Source of the DNA: Bradysia coprophila
Lineage: Eukaryota; Arthropoda; Insecta; Diptera; Sciaridae
NCBI RefSeq assembly: GCF_014529535.1
Contig: NW_023504014.1
Coordinates: 248,001 to 312,000 of the forward strand
DNA: 64,000 bases
Direction: 5' to 3'
Part shown: one piece after another, positions 50,101-62,619 of the stretch
Layout: each line of letters starts with the position of its first letter
Numbering within the stretch: the stretch's first letter is position 1
The notes under the pieces: model-generated
Seen by the model: only the letters and a program-made list of their open reading frames with translations
The model's database searches: none
What the model was told of the DNA's origin: nothing
Position numbers and translations under genes: made by a program

Positions 50101-50709
50101 TTGTTGGCGAAGTTAGTAGGCCTAAAGACAGTGACCGCCTGTAATGTTCTCACTATATATGAAAACTTCTAATACAACGAAATTTGCAAGGTTTTTGCGA
50201 GGTGTAAACGTCCAAGCAGTTGCTAGAGAAATGCGTTTGCTTAACATTGTCACATACGGCTATTCATCTGTTATCGATACTGACAACAAAAACAATGACA
50301 AGCTCTTGGTAATATGGTCCTTTATGTAGTAAAATGCATGTTACAAAAATTGAAGTACAAGATTTGAAATTAACTTTAAAAATACTTTGAATCGACGGAA
50401 GTAATAGACCCGATAATAATACTGTTCATATGCTTGCCGTATGTAACTGTCTCTAAATAATACCATTTTAACAGTGTCTTTGAATTAAGTTCAATTTAAA
50501 AATTTTTTAGAATTAAAGTTCTTCGAACTGCAATTCAGTTCAAGTTCTGTTCAATCGATACAACAAGCTGCATTCGATTTTATTTTATCTGGTTCCGCGA
50601 CAAACGTCATTGACGGGCAAAGAGACACAGCTTGTGTGTTTCCATAATTTGAGCCGAGATGCTCAATTTCAAACATTTCTGTGAATTCAAAAATATTTAT
50701 CATCAAACA
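47161..50709. other. AT-rich intergenic DNA, no supported gene
   Basis: 47.4-48.5 kb is extremely T-rich. Around 49190-49262 a CTCGAGAT...GTCTCGTTTTCGTGTG plus GGCCTCGGCTACGCCTCGGG motif recurs, diverged, near 59215-59275 and in part at 17915-17945 and 61045-61060. At 49488-49600, TATATAAATAAGG and a downstream AATAAA could be a solo LTR or a promoter fragment. A dispersed GAAGTAnnAGATT pair lies at 50320-50430. Confidence 0.4.
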
Positions 50710-51276
50710 TATTATGGCCAATTTGGCTATTATGGCCACTATGGCTATTATGGCCACTATGGCTATTATGGCCACTATGGCTATTATGGCCACTATGGCT
50801 ATTATGGCCACTATGGCTATTATGGCCACTATGGCTATTATGGCCACTATGGCTATTATGGCCACTATGGCTATTATGGCCACTATGGCTGTTATGGACA
50901 CTATGGCTATTATGGCCACTATGGCTATTATGGCCACTATGACTATTATGGCCACTATGGCTATTATGGCCACTATGGCTATTATGGCCACTATGGCTAT
51001 TATGGCCACTATGGCTATTATGGCCACTATGGCTATTATGGTCACTATGGCTATTATGGCCACTATGGCTATTATGGCTATTATGGCCACTATGGCTATT
51101 ATGGCCACTATGGCTATTATGGCCACTATGGCTATTATGGTCACTATGGCTATTATGGCCACTATGGCTATTATGGCCACTATGGCTATTATGGCCACTA
51201 TGGCTATTATGGCCACTATGGCTATTATGGCCACTATGGCTATTATGGCCACTATGGCTATTATGGCCACTATGGC
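50710..51276. repeat. 18-bp minisatellite, about 31 units
   Basis: TATTATGGCCACTATGGC repeated with few variants. The unit length is a multiple of 3 and the repeat lacks stops in all three plus frames and two minus frames. Long low-complexity frames (YYGHYG, MATMAI, LWPLWL, IVAIIA) therefore appear. No signal peptide or splice support favours coding. Confidence 0.95.
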
Positions 51277-52291
51277 CAGTCCGGAGTTTAAGCTATATTT
51301 TGTCACTGACAATAAATTCGCAATTATATTTAGATCTTTAGGCTTGATTTCCACTTACGAAAAAAGTACTCCGTTTTGTCTCCGTTTCCTCTTTAAATAA
51401 TGAAAAAGAGGCGCGGCTTACCTGAACGGAGGCAAAACAGCGTAAGAGTAAATCAAGCATTAATATATCTTCGCTGAATTTTAACGAAGAAACAAAGAAA
51501 AACCGAAAAGAGAAAGTGCAGTCAACTAATTAAAAAACTGGCGCGTAAAATTGAAAACTGAGGAAAAAAAAACGTAAGATCGAATCAAATAAATCCATAC
51601 TTTGTAGGCAAAACAGTGGAAAAACATACAAAGTACTTAGGAGCAGGTCAGGATGACATTGTGAGCTATGACAAGCTTAAAAACAAGCAAATCTAGCTCC
51701 CACATTCGGACTGTCGGTTTGGTGTACGCACATAGGCCGAATGGTGGTGATGTAAATTTGTGATTTCAACATTGAGGAAGATTTTCGTTTTGTTTAATTA
51801 ATTAATTTGGTTTTTTTTTCGATACAAGAAGGAAAATTGGCAGCTAAAATTACCTGTTTAAAGATTGAGGTAAGGTAAACATTTAGAAAGGAAAAGAAAC
51901 ATTTTTTTTGTTGGTTTTGATTGATTTGGTTTTTAGGAAGTTATCTAAATTTTAACACTCTAAATGAACTAATTAGAAAATATTTTTTTTGTTTTTGTTT
52001 TTTACTTTGGCACTTACAGAGCATGACAAGATTTAATGTGCTAGCATACGAGTATATTACTTTGGCAATCAAACTGAGATACAAAAGAAGTCAAGAAACG
52101 AATAGAGTTATTCGAATGAGCATACCGGAAATGGGGAGTTAATAACTAACAAACACTTAGGAAAACATAGAACACGAATAGAATACAAGAAAGAAAGAAA
52201 AAAAAGAAAAAAAAAATAGTTTCTAAATCCGAAATCTTCCTCCTCAATCGAAATCACTGTCAACCTGATCCCACCCCTATATCCACGATTC
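51277..52291 (-). other. 3' flank of Ca-beta (minus strand)
   Basis: Probably 3' UTR and downstream DNA of the calcium channel beta gene. No second gene is supported. Confidence 0.4.
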
Positions 52292-55200
52292 CTACATGGC
52301 ATTTAGTACTCTTCTGCTATTTCCACCGCTTCGGTGCGGACTATATTCATCGCGATCGCGTCTACTAGCCTGTGGCGGCTGACTACTACTAGGATATCGA
52401 CTATCTTCACTATGTCTACTGGTTGGATGTCCACGAGTCGTAAAATCGGCGCCATAGCTACGTTCGTTCAGCAAATCTTCGTCATTCAAATCATAGTGTA
52501 CCATATCGCGATCTCTAGCCCGTTCCCGTTCCAAACGTTCCATTCGTTCACGTTCGCGATCTCTTTCCCTTTCACGCATTTCTCGATCGTGACGACCGGA
52601 ACGTCGATTGTGATGATATGATGCCCCTGTTGGAAAATAATTTTTTTTTTAGTTTTTTTTTCGTGCAGAAATTTATTTGCTTTGTTTGTTGGGGGTGTAT
52701 AATGTCTGGTTAGCTCAAAATCTACTTTGCAAATCAAACGAACCCAAACGCAAAATAAAAAACCACAAAAAATAACCAAACAAAAGGTTAGCTTCTTGGA
52801 ATGACCGCAATTGGAGAAGAGTCAGTGCGTATTGTAAAATTACAACCGCAACCACCATCCATATGACTAAAACTCAATCAATTGCCAGCAGATTCTGTTG
52901 AACTATTTTGAAATAGAAACCGCTCGTAAGGACTAAGGATTGGATTGAATTTCGTCAAAATACAAACTTTGAACAACTATCATTTCATATATGGTGTGTT
53001 TGCATAGACGCCTTTTGCGGCCAATAACTAGTTCAGTTTGGACCACTATCTGAAGAAAGTTAGGCGCTTAATTGATATCTCGCCTAAATGTAGGCTAGAA
53101 ATCTACACACAAATTCATCATGTTTGGGCTACGTCACACGAGACATTCATTGCATCGTTGCACTATTGTAGTCACCAAACACACTGCAGCTACATAAATT
53201 ATGAAGCTTGAGTAAGTTTAGGACGTTTACCAATGCAACAATTCCTTGGTGAATTAACTGACAAGGAATCCAAACCAGATGATGGAACCACTGTAACGAT
53301 ACACGTACGATGGTACTTTATAATTAAAGTGAATGTACTTTCGGAACTTTAGACTGTTGGGGTGGCTAACACAGCGACTTTTTCCTAGGAGCTAATTTAC
53401 ATAGACCGTGAAAACGCTGGTGCAAATTATGTGTATCCGCGGTATCCAGGATACCGGAAAATTTTTAGGGAAAAAAATGGATACCGGGAAATCGAATGAT
53501 AGCTGAACAAACCAGCGGGAAATGTATGTGAGGGAAGTCAATTTTATGTATTTGGATAACGGGAAATTTCGAAAATTTCGACTCGGATACCGGGAAGAAA
53601 ACACAATTTTGCATACGCGCGTGAAAACTACTGGAAATGTGAGAAATTTTTTCTCGAAAATCGGTACTGCGTTCTCTTCGTAGAGGTGGGTTTAGATGGA
53701 AGAAGAAACGCCAAATGGTTCCGGAACGTTAAGCTAAAATTATTTCTAGAGGAATATTGGATCATAAATTTAAAAGTATTAGTAAGTTCGTCGGATTAGT
53801 GATTGTGTCGCAATCTGAAACAAAATGGCATGCAATTGCAACATACTGTTACCTTCGATCACCACACACCGATTGTTTTTATAGATTTTTTCTCTGTTTT
53901 TATTCGGATAACTAAATTGTTTCCTTTTGCAATAAACTCATTTCATTAAAAATACAGTCGGGAACTTTGAAAAAAGTGACGGATTTCGTTTCAGCTGGTC
54001 CATTCATCGAAATGGCTTCTTCATACGGGTGACATGGTTACTCGCACGGCAAAAAAAAAACCGTTTGAAGACTTGTTTGTATGAGTGGATCAGCTGAGAA
54101 ACATCTGACCCGAATTACGACACTTTTCTCACAGCCACAGACTGTAGGAATAGAAGAGAAACCAAAAAGAAAGTTTATTGCAGAATTGAAATTTATTCGG
54201 AAAGAAAAGTATTCAAGAAATAAGCGACAAAGACATTTGTACGGCAATTGCCCCAGCAGCACCACGCACTACCCCTGGACTCACTGTTAACAGAGAAAAA
54301 GAAAAGCGAGAAAAAAAATCAAAAATACACGAAAGAAAAACAACAAGTTGGTTAGGTCAATCTCAATGTTTCAAAAAGAAATTTTCTATTTTGTTTTGTT
54401 GTAAGTTCGGAAAAGTGTTTTCAATTTTAAAACTAACAACCCCAAAAATTGTGATTAATTTACAAAAAAAAAAAAGAAAAAGAAAAACTCAAATACCAAG
54501 TGAAAACTTTTAATGACCTGGTCGGTACGCATTGATACTTTATAAAAATTTTGCTTCAATATCTTCGAAATTAAATGCTGAAAATAGGAAATAAAATTTG
54601 GAAAATTATTTTTTACGAATTTCACGATCAACACTTTTTTTTACGTTGGCAAATCAATTTTTGCGGAAATTAGATTAAAAATTTCTGCGATCGATTAAAA
54701 TTAAACATCCAAAGCTCTTTCATTGAAAAAAAAAACATTTTTCTCTATTATTACACCGAATATAGAAATTAAAACCACAACCATCACTACGACTGTTACG
54801 GTACAAAAGCGAAGATTTAAATTGTAACAAAATAAAAAGCTTTTCTGTCTTTCGTCTACAAAATCGACTGTTCGGTATGTTTACCTCTGTCCCTTTCATT
54901 TCTGTTTCCATTATGCTCTCTTTCTGATTCGCAATTTAATAAAATAAAAAAATTCAGAAAAAGATAATATTTTTTTGTAAAAAAAGGGCACAAGTTGATT
55001 CCGATTGTAGATTTCGAGGTATACCATTTTTAACCTTTAAGAAACGTCAACGGCAAAAATAAGCCACAAGCTGCACAAGCTCTAGCTTCTAACACACCTT
55101 ACGTGTAGCAAAATGTCTCTTTCAACGTAGATGACTCAATGATTTTACACCAAAGACTAGAAAATTGATTTGAACATTGAAGTATTAGATTTAAAGTTTA

Positions 55201-58025
55201 TGTCAGAATAATCCTGATGCCATAGAAACAGCTAAGAGGGATTTTTTTGAAAGTGGACCAGGCTCCGTCGGAGCTATTTTTTCGCGGCGGTTAGTTCATA
55301 TGCCCAGATAGCCCTTGGCCCCAATAGTCCAAAACCGCAGTCGTTTAATTTTCATATTTGCGTCTTGGCTGGTGGTGAAGGTGCAAAAGTCGAAAAAAGG
55401 TGTTTTTTATACGTGATTTACTGCCGCTGCAGACAATGGACACACATGTGTGGCGGCTCGTTGGATAGGTACTGTCCAGGAGAACCGGGGCAAGCATAGA
55501 TATCTTGCATGTTCTGTGCCATTGTTCGAAAATAACAAAAATATTGTGTCAGTCAAAGGCTGTAAATTTTGATGAACTTCAAAAGGTGATATCTCGCACC
55601 TGGAGAATGTTTATGGTTAGATCATTGGATGCACATCAAAAACAGCATAATTCGTGTATTTTTCTAAAATCAATATTTTGCTTTCGAGTGAAGGAAGTCA
55701 TTTGCTTTATACCCAAAAAAGTATCCTGAAACCTTTCACTTCTATGGCAATTGAGGTATAATTGTAGAGCTGGGTTAAGCCTCTATCAGGGCAACCACTG
55801 ATCTATACAACAACAGTCACCAAGTACAAAATATCACCTAATAAAGCTCATCAAAATTTCCGGCCTTTGACTGATACATACTTTTTGTTATTTTTGAATA
55901 GTGCTTGAGTACACATTTGATATCTGTCTTTGCCCCGGGTCTCCTGGACAGTACCTATCCAACGAGCCGCCACACATGTGTGTCCATCGTCTGCAGCGGC
56001 AGTAAATCACGTATAAAAAACACCCTTTTTCGACTTTTGCACCTTCACCACCAGCCAAGACGCAAACATGAAAATTAAACGACTGCGGTTTTGGACTATT
56101 GGGACCAAGGGCTATCTGGGCATATGAACAAACCGTCGCAAAAAAATAGCTCCGACGGAGCCTGGTCCACTTTCAAAAAAATCCCTCTAATTCATATTTG
56201 ATGAAAAGTACACACTCTAATGCGAGTACTATGTAACGTTATTGGCCAAATTTCTAAAGTAACAGTATCGCAATACTTTCTACAGCTGATCATCTGTTTT
56301 GACAACGACAAGAAAAATGAACGACCAGCTCTGGTTAGTGTTTTCTTTTATAACGAAATATTTGTTCAATCTGTTGAAGTACAAGATTTCTATTATCGAA
56401 CATTATTGGTACGATAAACCAATGGAGTAGCAGATTCGATGATTCTAATCATAATGCGCTAGTTGTCAATATTCAATCTTTTTGTTTAAACATCCGCTAC
56501 TCTTTCGGAAGGAAATTCAAAGATTAAATAAGACAAAGTCTGATGATCGTTACATAGTGACATTGTGACCGAAATCGGGTTAAATGTGAATTAATAAAGA
56601 AATTGAAATTGAAAAGAAGTTAACTCGAACAAAATCAATTATGAAACCGATTCTGTCAATTTCACAAAAATCTTAAGCCTTTTGCAGCGTTCTTCAATCT
56701 CTACTCTCACATGACAGAAAGTTTTACGACGCAATCCTTCAATCGGAACAACTTGTACTAGAAATTTTCGAATTCTTTTTTGATGTTCGCCGACGGTTTG
56801 TTTTTTGTATTTTTTGTCTGCACCGATTCGATACAAAAAAAATGTCTTCATTTACCTGGTGGTGTTGGTCCCATTCGTTCTGCATCGCCTGCTGGAGACG
56901 CTTCCTGTAACGGCAGTGCACGAGCTATTGAAGATGGTGCTCGTTCCGGTGGATGTGTTGCCCTCCAGTACGCCTAGTACAACACACGAAAAAAGGTTTC
57001 AGTTTGCAATACAAATTTCGTTGACTTTAACAGTACCTCCAGATATTCAGCTATGTGTTCGCAAGCATCCTCTAATTGATTTTCATCTAATATCACATCG
57101 AACATTTCCGGCGGACATTGCGCCAATTTTTCGGCCGCAACCATTTGTACTGACAAATTTTTTGCCTGAGCTTTTCCGCGTGATTTGATTAATCGCTGTA
57201 AAACCTGGGGATTTGGATCCATTAGTATGCCGACCGGGAAGGTCATTTTGATCGGTGACCTTACCTTACTACTACTTATTTTTAAATAAACTATTGTTGG
57301 CGCTAATGAAGTTTTCGCTAATTGTGACGGATGATTTATGGTATCACAATCCAGTACAACTAATTGAAGTGTTCTGGCTAATTCGAATATTCGTTCTATC
57401 TCAGCCTAAAAAAAACATTTTTTTTTTCAGTTGAATAAGTTCTGAACTTTAGCCGACGACCACTACAGTCAGAGGCTGTAAAATTTTAGCATGAATTTGC
57501 TTCAGCTGTCTTTCAGCTGGATACATATATAATCAAAGCTGTTTATACTTGTTAATAGTGGTAAAAAAGCTTTGATTGTTTGTGTGGATCAGCTGAATCA
57601 AATTCATGCTGAAATTTCACTGTCTCCAACTGTACGGCACTATTTCAACATCTTTGGTTTCCTTACTTGCACTTCAGCTAAACACGATGATCGACTATTT
57701 GATCGTTCCATAATGGCACGTTTCGATGGATTATTCATAAGAGATCGCTTCGCTAATGAAATATCCGCCATTACACGTGTGATGATAATTCTACCTTCGA
57801 ATCGGTGCTTGAGAAAGTCAAACAAAGCTTTTTGCATCATATCGGTGACTTCGTATCCTTTAAGGCTTGGACCCACTAAAACGACTGGTCGCATTGATGG
57901 CACAACGTCGTACGGTGATGATGTTTCTTGTTTTTTGAAAAATGGTTTACGTTTCTCTTTTGTTGGTGGTGTGGCTAACGGTGCTTTGCCGTGTCTTGAT
58001 GGTACCATTGTATCGGATTCATCGC
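52292..58025 (-). CDS. Ca-beta: voltage-gated calcium channel beta subunit, 3' exons (5' end outside window)
   Basis: Minus-strand exons: 58025-57667, 57405-57265, 57204-57037, 56973-56856, 54923-54885 (39 nt) and 52626-52292 (stop TAG). GT/AG ends and phases fit. The product binds the alpha1 I-II linker and promotes surface expression and gating of CaV channels, from the cytosolic face. It shows a HOOK-type [11 protein letters not shown] linker and the guanylate-kinase-like domain: [118 protein letters not shown] and [11 protein letters not shown]. The C-terminus is Pro-rich, then RE/RD-rich ([20 protein letters not shown]). The SH3 domain and N-terminus were not found in the window and should lie beyond 64000. 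Introns carry MITEs and a foldback. Confidence 0.93.
53955..54144. mobile_element. TA-flanked MITE, CAGTC family, diverged copy 5 (Ca-beta intron)
   Basis: Ends CAGTCGGGAA...CACAGACTG with TA on both sides. It keeps GTGGATCAGCTGAGAAACAT near the right end. Confidence 0.6.
54885..54923 (-). CDS. Ca-beta: Ca-beta 39-nt microexon
   Basis: It reads [13 protein letters not shown] between phase-1 junctions, with AG acceptor (GCGAATCAG) and donor GTAAAC. It fits seamlessly between the Pro-rich exon (ends 56856) and the RE/RD exon (starts 52626), and its composition matches the latter. Skipping it keeps the frame, so it may be an alternative exon. Confidence 0.75.
55235..56189. mobile_element. foldback MITE of about 955 bp with about 370-bp arms (Ca-beta intron)
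   Basis: GAGGGATTTTTTTGAAAGTG at the left and its reverse complement at the right. Arms share CAGGCTCCGTCGGAGCTATT, GGCTGGTGGTGAAGGTGCAA and CACACATGTGTGGCGGCTCG. TAA sits on both sides (TAA|GAGGG, CCCTC|TAA), a possible 3-bp PIF/Harbinger-type duplication. Arms are almost identical. Confidence 0.75.
57466..57633. mobile_element. TA-flanked MITE, CAGTC family, copy 3 (Ca-beta intron)
   Basis: 168 bp, ends CAGTCAGAGGCTGTAAAATT and TCACTGTCTCCAACTG, TA on both sides. It sits in the short intron 57406-57666. Confidence 0.8.
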
Positions 58026-58534
58026 CTACAATTTGGATGTGAATTTTTCGGATATTAATTCGAGAGTTCAATTGTTGCGATGCAACATTTTTTTCATTTT
58101 GTTTTTGTAAAATGTGAACGATGTGACTAGTTTATGCAAAAAATAAATTATTTAAATTTAAATTGATTGATCCATCTATGGCAATATTGACAAATGAATT
58201 GGACAATAACAAGAAAATTTAGATTTTTCTTTCATTTTATTGTTTTGTTTTGATCGAATCGATTGTGATGGATAGTCGCAGTTGTAGTTACCACAGCAGG
58301 TCACATTACGGAAACTGTTGATAATTTTATGAAATTAAGACTAGGGCGGAACCACTTCCTTTCGATAGATTACATTTAAAAGTGGCGTCTTTAAGTAATC
58401 GAGAAGTTACTTCAGTCTCCTATCGACGAATAACACCAACTAGGTGATAAAAGACAATACAAACTGAGTGCTAATTGGACTCCGATTTTCGTTTCGTTCT
58501 GATAATAATCGGAATTTATGAACTTTCAACGGCC
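58026..58534 (-). other. Ca-beta intron (5' side)
   Basis: Upstream of the first visible Ca-beta exon on the minus strand. No SH3-coding exon was recognised here or up to 64000, so this is probably part of a long intron. Confidence 0.5.
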
Positions 58535-58927
58535 TTAAGAGCGCTCACCCCTTGGAAATTGTCTAGCCCACATTTGTGCGCAAAAATATTCGTTTCTCTG
58601 AACCAAAATCTTTTTTTTTGGGTAAAACCGTTAAAGCCTGCAAAAATGTGTTACTTTTAAGGGAAAAATTGGTTTGTGGTCGATAACTTAACCCACTTGG
58701 AGAAACCTTTGCAAAACACATATGTTTACACATTTGCAAAGGTTTCTCCAAGTGGAATAAGTTATCATCCACAAACCAATTTTTCTCTTCAAAGTGAACA
58801 CATTTTAGCATGCTTTAATGGTTTTAATTTTTCAAAAAAAGATTTTGGTTCAGAGAAATCATCAAAAAACGAATATTTTTGCGCACAAATGTAGGCTAGA
58901 AAATTGCAAAGGGGTGAGCGCTCTTAA
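58535..58927. mobile_element. TTAA-flanked MITE (piggyBac-like), copy 2
   Basis: 393 bp, bounded by TTAAGAGCGCTCACC and GGTGAGCGCTCTTAA. Long arms hold ACAAACCAATTTTTC and AACGAATATTTTTGCG. Same length as 46038-46430 but with more regular arms, so probably younger or a different subfamily. Confidence 0.85.
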
Positions 58928-61900
58928 CATGGAATAGCCTTTTTGTCAACTCAGTGACGAAAATTGAATCTTTTTTCACTTTGTTTTTGTTTTGCCATTT
59001 CCCTGACAAGTACTTAACTGTACTTAGTTCAGATTTGTTAGGCATTTCAGATAAAGAAGGACTTCATTATGATAATGTTTAGATCTTTTGTTCGAAGCAT
59101 CACTTAGTGATTGTAGTGAAATCTATTACTTCATTGGAATTAAATGTATTTATTGAATGTGTGGTAAATAGATATGAACTGGGATAAGGCCAGTTTTCTG
59201 GTGTATTTTGATGATCCGAGGCGAAGCTCAGGTCAAGAACAAACAAAAACGAGACATTTTTCATTTTTATCTCGAGTTTTGTTGTGGATTTTACGTGCTA
59301 CATGTACTTTTCTCGGCTCGACGTCCTCACCATGTTATAGTTACTTAGGATTAGGATAAATTCATTTTTATGCACTAGATGAGTATATTGTCATTGTGCA
59401 CCTAAAGAATCATTTGCCACCGAGTTGAACGTTTCCTCGAAAAGGGTAACAGAAGATTAAATTTTCGTCACTGAGTTGAGAAAAAGGCTTTGACATGTCG
59501 TTCATAAAATTAGATCAAAAGAAAGATTTCCTACCGACAAGCATGTAAAAGACTACTAATTCCAATGAAGTAATAGATTCCACAACACTCACTTGGTGAT
59601 GTTTCAAACAAAAACGACAACTTTGTAGATATTTTTCTTATGTACTCTACTCAATCATTATCCTTTTGTCGTGTGTGCATTTTCAATGGCTTGATAAAGA
59701 AACCTTTTTAAAATGCAACTGATATGTCGAAACGAATCAATGAAAAGATTTATCGTCCCTCAACCGGCTAGTTGTACGCATTGAAGTGACCAGCTGTGGT
59801 AACATTCTAGCCTATGAATTTGACTATAAACTAATACAAAATAAAAAAGATTGTAAACAGATTAAAGTAAATCTCAAATAATTTGTTACAGCAAAATCTA
59901 AATAGTTCAAAAGTTCGAAAATCTAATTAGAAACATGTTTGCAAAAAGGGTATTCGTAACAAACAAGGAAGTTAGTTGCAACATACAAAATATATAATCT
60001 TGGTAATATAACCCTAACGAACCGGCAAAATTAATGGAAGAAACTAAAAAAAAATTGAAACTAAGTTTGATATAAAGGAAAAATGTATAAAATGAACATT
60101 TTTAATGTCTGAATTCTGAATGGGTATAATTGTAAATATAAATAAAATGCAAAGAAAAAGAAGACGAAAACCATGTGATTTGTATAGATTTTGAATAATA
60201 CTTACTTTTGAGACACAAATATTTACAAAAACGAAATTAAATGTACGAAAAGAACATGGACGAACGTAACAATAATACAATAAAATCGTAATAACGTTTA
60301 TGCACTTCTGTGACGGAAATGAACTGTTTTTCGCCTCTTTGTCATATCGTAATGAGGAAGATTATTTTCCAAGCTGCTTTAGATTGCAAGAGAAACTAGT
60401 GGCAAACTAATTTTATCTGCTATATGTGGGAGTTTCATCGAAACACTACAACAACAAACGACTAACACATTAGGCCACTGTTCACATCCTGATATAGTAA
60501 TGTACAATACAAATGTAATCGCTCGAATTGTCATGTCTTAACAGACAGTGGCAAAAATACTCTCAATATAAGAGTGTTTCAAGCATGTACATGTTAAGCG
60601 AATTATAAGAAAAATGTAAAATAAACGCAATTACAGTTTTCCTCAGTATTCGCTTAACGTATCCATGCATAACACTAACGCTAGTCTACCCTCCAACTCA
60701 TAAAAAACTTAGTGCAAAAGAGATGCAAGATTTTGAGAGAATGACAAAATCGTGCATCTCTTTTCCACTAAGTTTGTTATGCAAGCTAGGGCATTGAGTG
60801 TCCTTATATTTAGAGTATTTTTGATACTGCCTGCTGAGATGTGGCAAATGGTTGCGATTTTTGTTGTAGTTAACATTTGTATTGCAATACAGTCTCTCAG
60901 GCAACACTGGCCAGGTAATAAGTTTTGTGTTAATTTTTACGTGTTTTGGCATAGAAACAGTTCATTTCGTTACAGAATTCCATCAAAAAACGTTGCAACA
61001 CATATGCTGGTATAGAATCGCACTAGAAGTTGATCGTGAACCAGAGGCGCAGCCGAGGTTGACAAGACATCATGTGCGATAATATGTCAGCATACGATTC
61101 TTGTTGCATAAATAACTATTTAAAAATTGTTAAACTTAACAGCAATCATGCGGGAATATTTTCTGTGTAGGTTTCTGTGTTGAAATTATAATTTACAGAA
61201 GGAAAAGAACGAAAAGAACATGGAAATAAATTATCAACGTAAATAATAAAGAAAAAAGAAAAACGAAAATTAAATTTTTTGAAGAAAATAGCTGCACAAA
61301 TTTCGTGTTTTACATGAACCACACAATCGGTTGCAATTTTTTAAAATTAAATTTTGACTATTAATTGAATGAAATTCGATACAAATTTAAACAAAAAAGT
61401 CCGAATTGATTCGGCGACTATTTTTTCTCAGTGAAACGGATCCCCCCCAATTTTCAATTAGAAAAATAATAAAAATTTAAACAAAAATAAATTAAAATTA
61501 AAATTCATAAACAAATCACTTACTCTTATTGTTTTACTTATTATTTTTTGGTTATGTTACAGATTTTACATTAAATGGGCCTTTTTTTGGTATATACGTT
61601 TATTACATCAATTTAAACTTTCAATGCAGCGCATATGGCGTTTGGAATTGATTTATTATTGGCGAAAAATGCTTTATTGTACACATGGAAAATATAAACT
61701 GATTACGTATGGAGCTCGTGTCTGGATGTACAAGAACATTACATTATGATTATTATTTTATGTGTCATTTGTTATGCGACAGAAACGAGAGCGAAAGAAA
61801 AACGGGAAGAAAGAAATTGAACAATTTACGATCACAGAGTGCACTACAAGCCACTTTATATTGATAACATTTTTCACTTTGACAAGTTTCGTTTTCTTTC

Positions 61901-62362
61901 TTTTTTAGTTTTTAAAACAACAAAGATTATAATTCAGGTCGACGCTAAGTGAAAACAACATTTCCATAACGAAGACACGATAAGTTATTTATAGCTTTTG
62001 TGTTACTGGAATATTCACGGAAATTGTTTTTGTTCTCATTTTCACAGTTACATTCTCATGGAAAATCATTTTCTTCCGGCGGTATTTTTCCTTTGTTCAT
62101 GATGACGAGACGTCTGAATCACAGCTTGTCTACTTTCCCACTTTTCATACATAATCCTGTCGATTGTTGGTAGGGACTATTTTTGGGAAAGCATTTTTCC
62201 AAATTTTTCTAAGTTACCTTAAATTTTTCCACATTTTCCCTTAAATTTTAATTGTGGAAATATATGCTGTGAGAGGAAATATTCCCAATGATAATTTCCC
62301 CGTTTTATCTAAAAACAATGACTAGTGGAATACAGTGACGAAAATTCATGTCTTGCGTACTA
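58928..62362. other. presumed Ca-beta intron, AT-rich, repeats only
   Basis: Inverted GAAGTAATAGATT motifs at 59085-59125 and 59550-59600 bracket about 0.5 kb. A hairpin lies at 60706-60776. A GGTTGACAA plus CATACGATTC motif near 61055-61120 resembles 17930-18000. No exon is recognised. Confidence 0.45.
60706..60776. repeat. hairpin AAACTTAGTGCAAAAGAGAT
   Basis: AAACTTAGTGCAAAAGAGAT is mirrored by GTGCATCTCTTTTCCACTAA. Arms are about 30 bp with a short loop, with two mismatches. Confidence 0.65.
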
Positions 62363-62575
62363 CAGAGGACGTCAGTAAAATTTAGACATAAATTTGCTTC
62401 AGCTGTTTTACAGCAGATCCACTCATCTAAACAAAAGTGTTGCTTGTAAGTGTGAAATAGTTACACGCACGTAAGTGATAGTAATAGAACCGTATAAGCA
62501 GTTTTGTTTTGATGAGTGGATCATCTGAAAAACAGCTGACGCAAATCTATGTCTAAATTTGAATGGCGTCCTCTG
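62363..62575. mobile_element. TA-flanked MITE, CAG family, copy 4 (diverged)
   Basis: Ends CAGAGGACGTCA and TGGCGTCCTCTG with TA on both sides. Inner arms keep ATTTGCTTCAGCTG and GTGGATCATCTGAAAAACAG. Confidence 0.7.
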
Positions 62576-62619
62576 TAACATTATTATTCCGTTATTGACT
62601 CACATAAGCATTTCTTCTT

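Noticed and set aside
50659..51400. Long Tyr/Gly/His-rich or Met/Ala/Thr-rich open frames
   Set aside because: They arise from an 18-bp minisatellite that is open in five of six frames. There is no signal peptide, splice support or unique flanking coding sequence.
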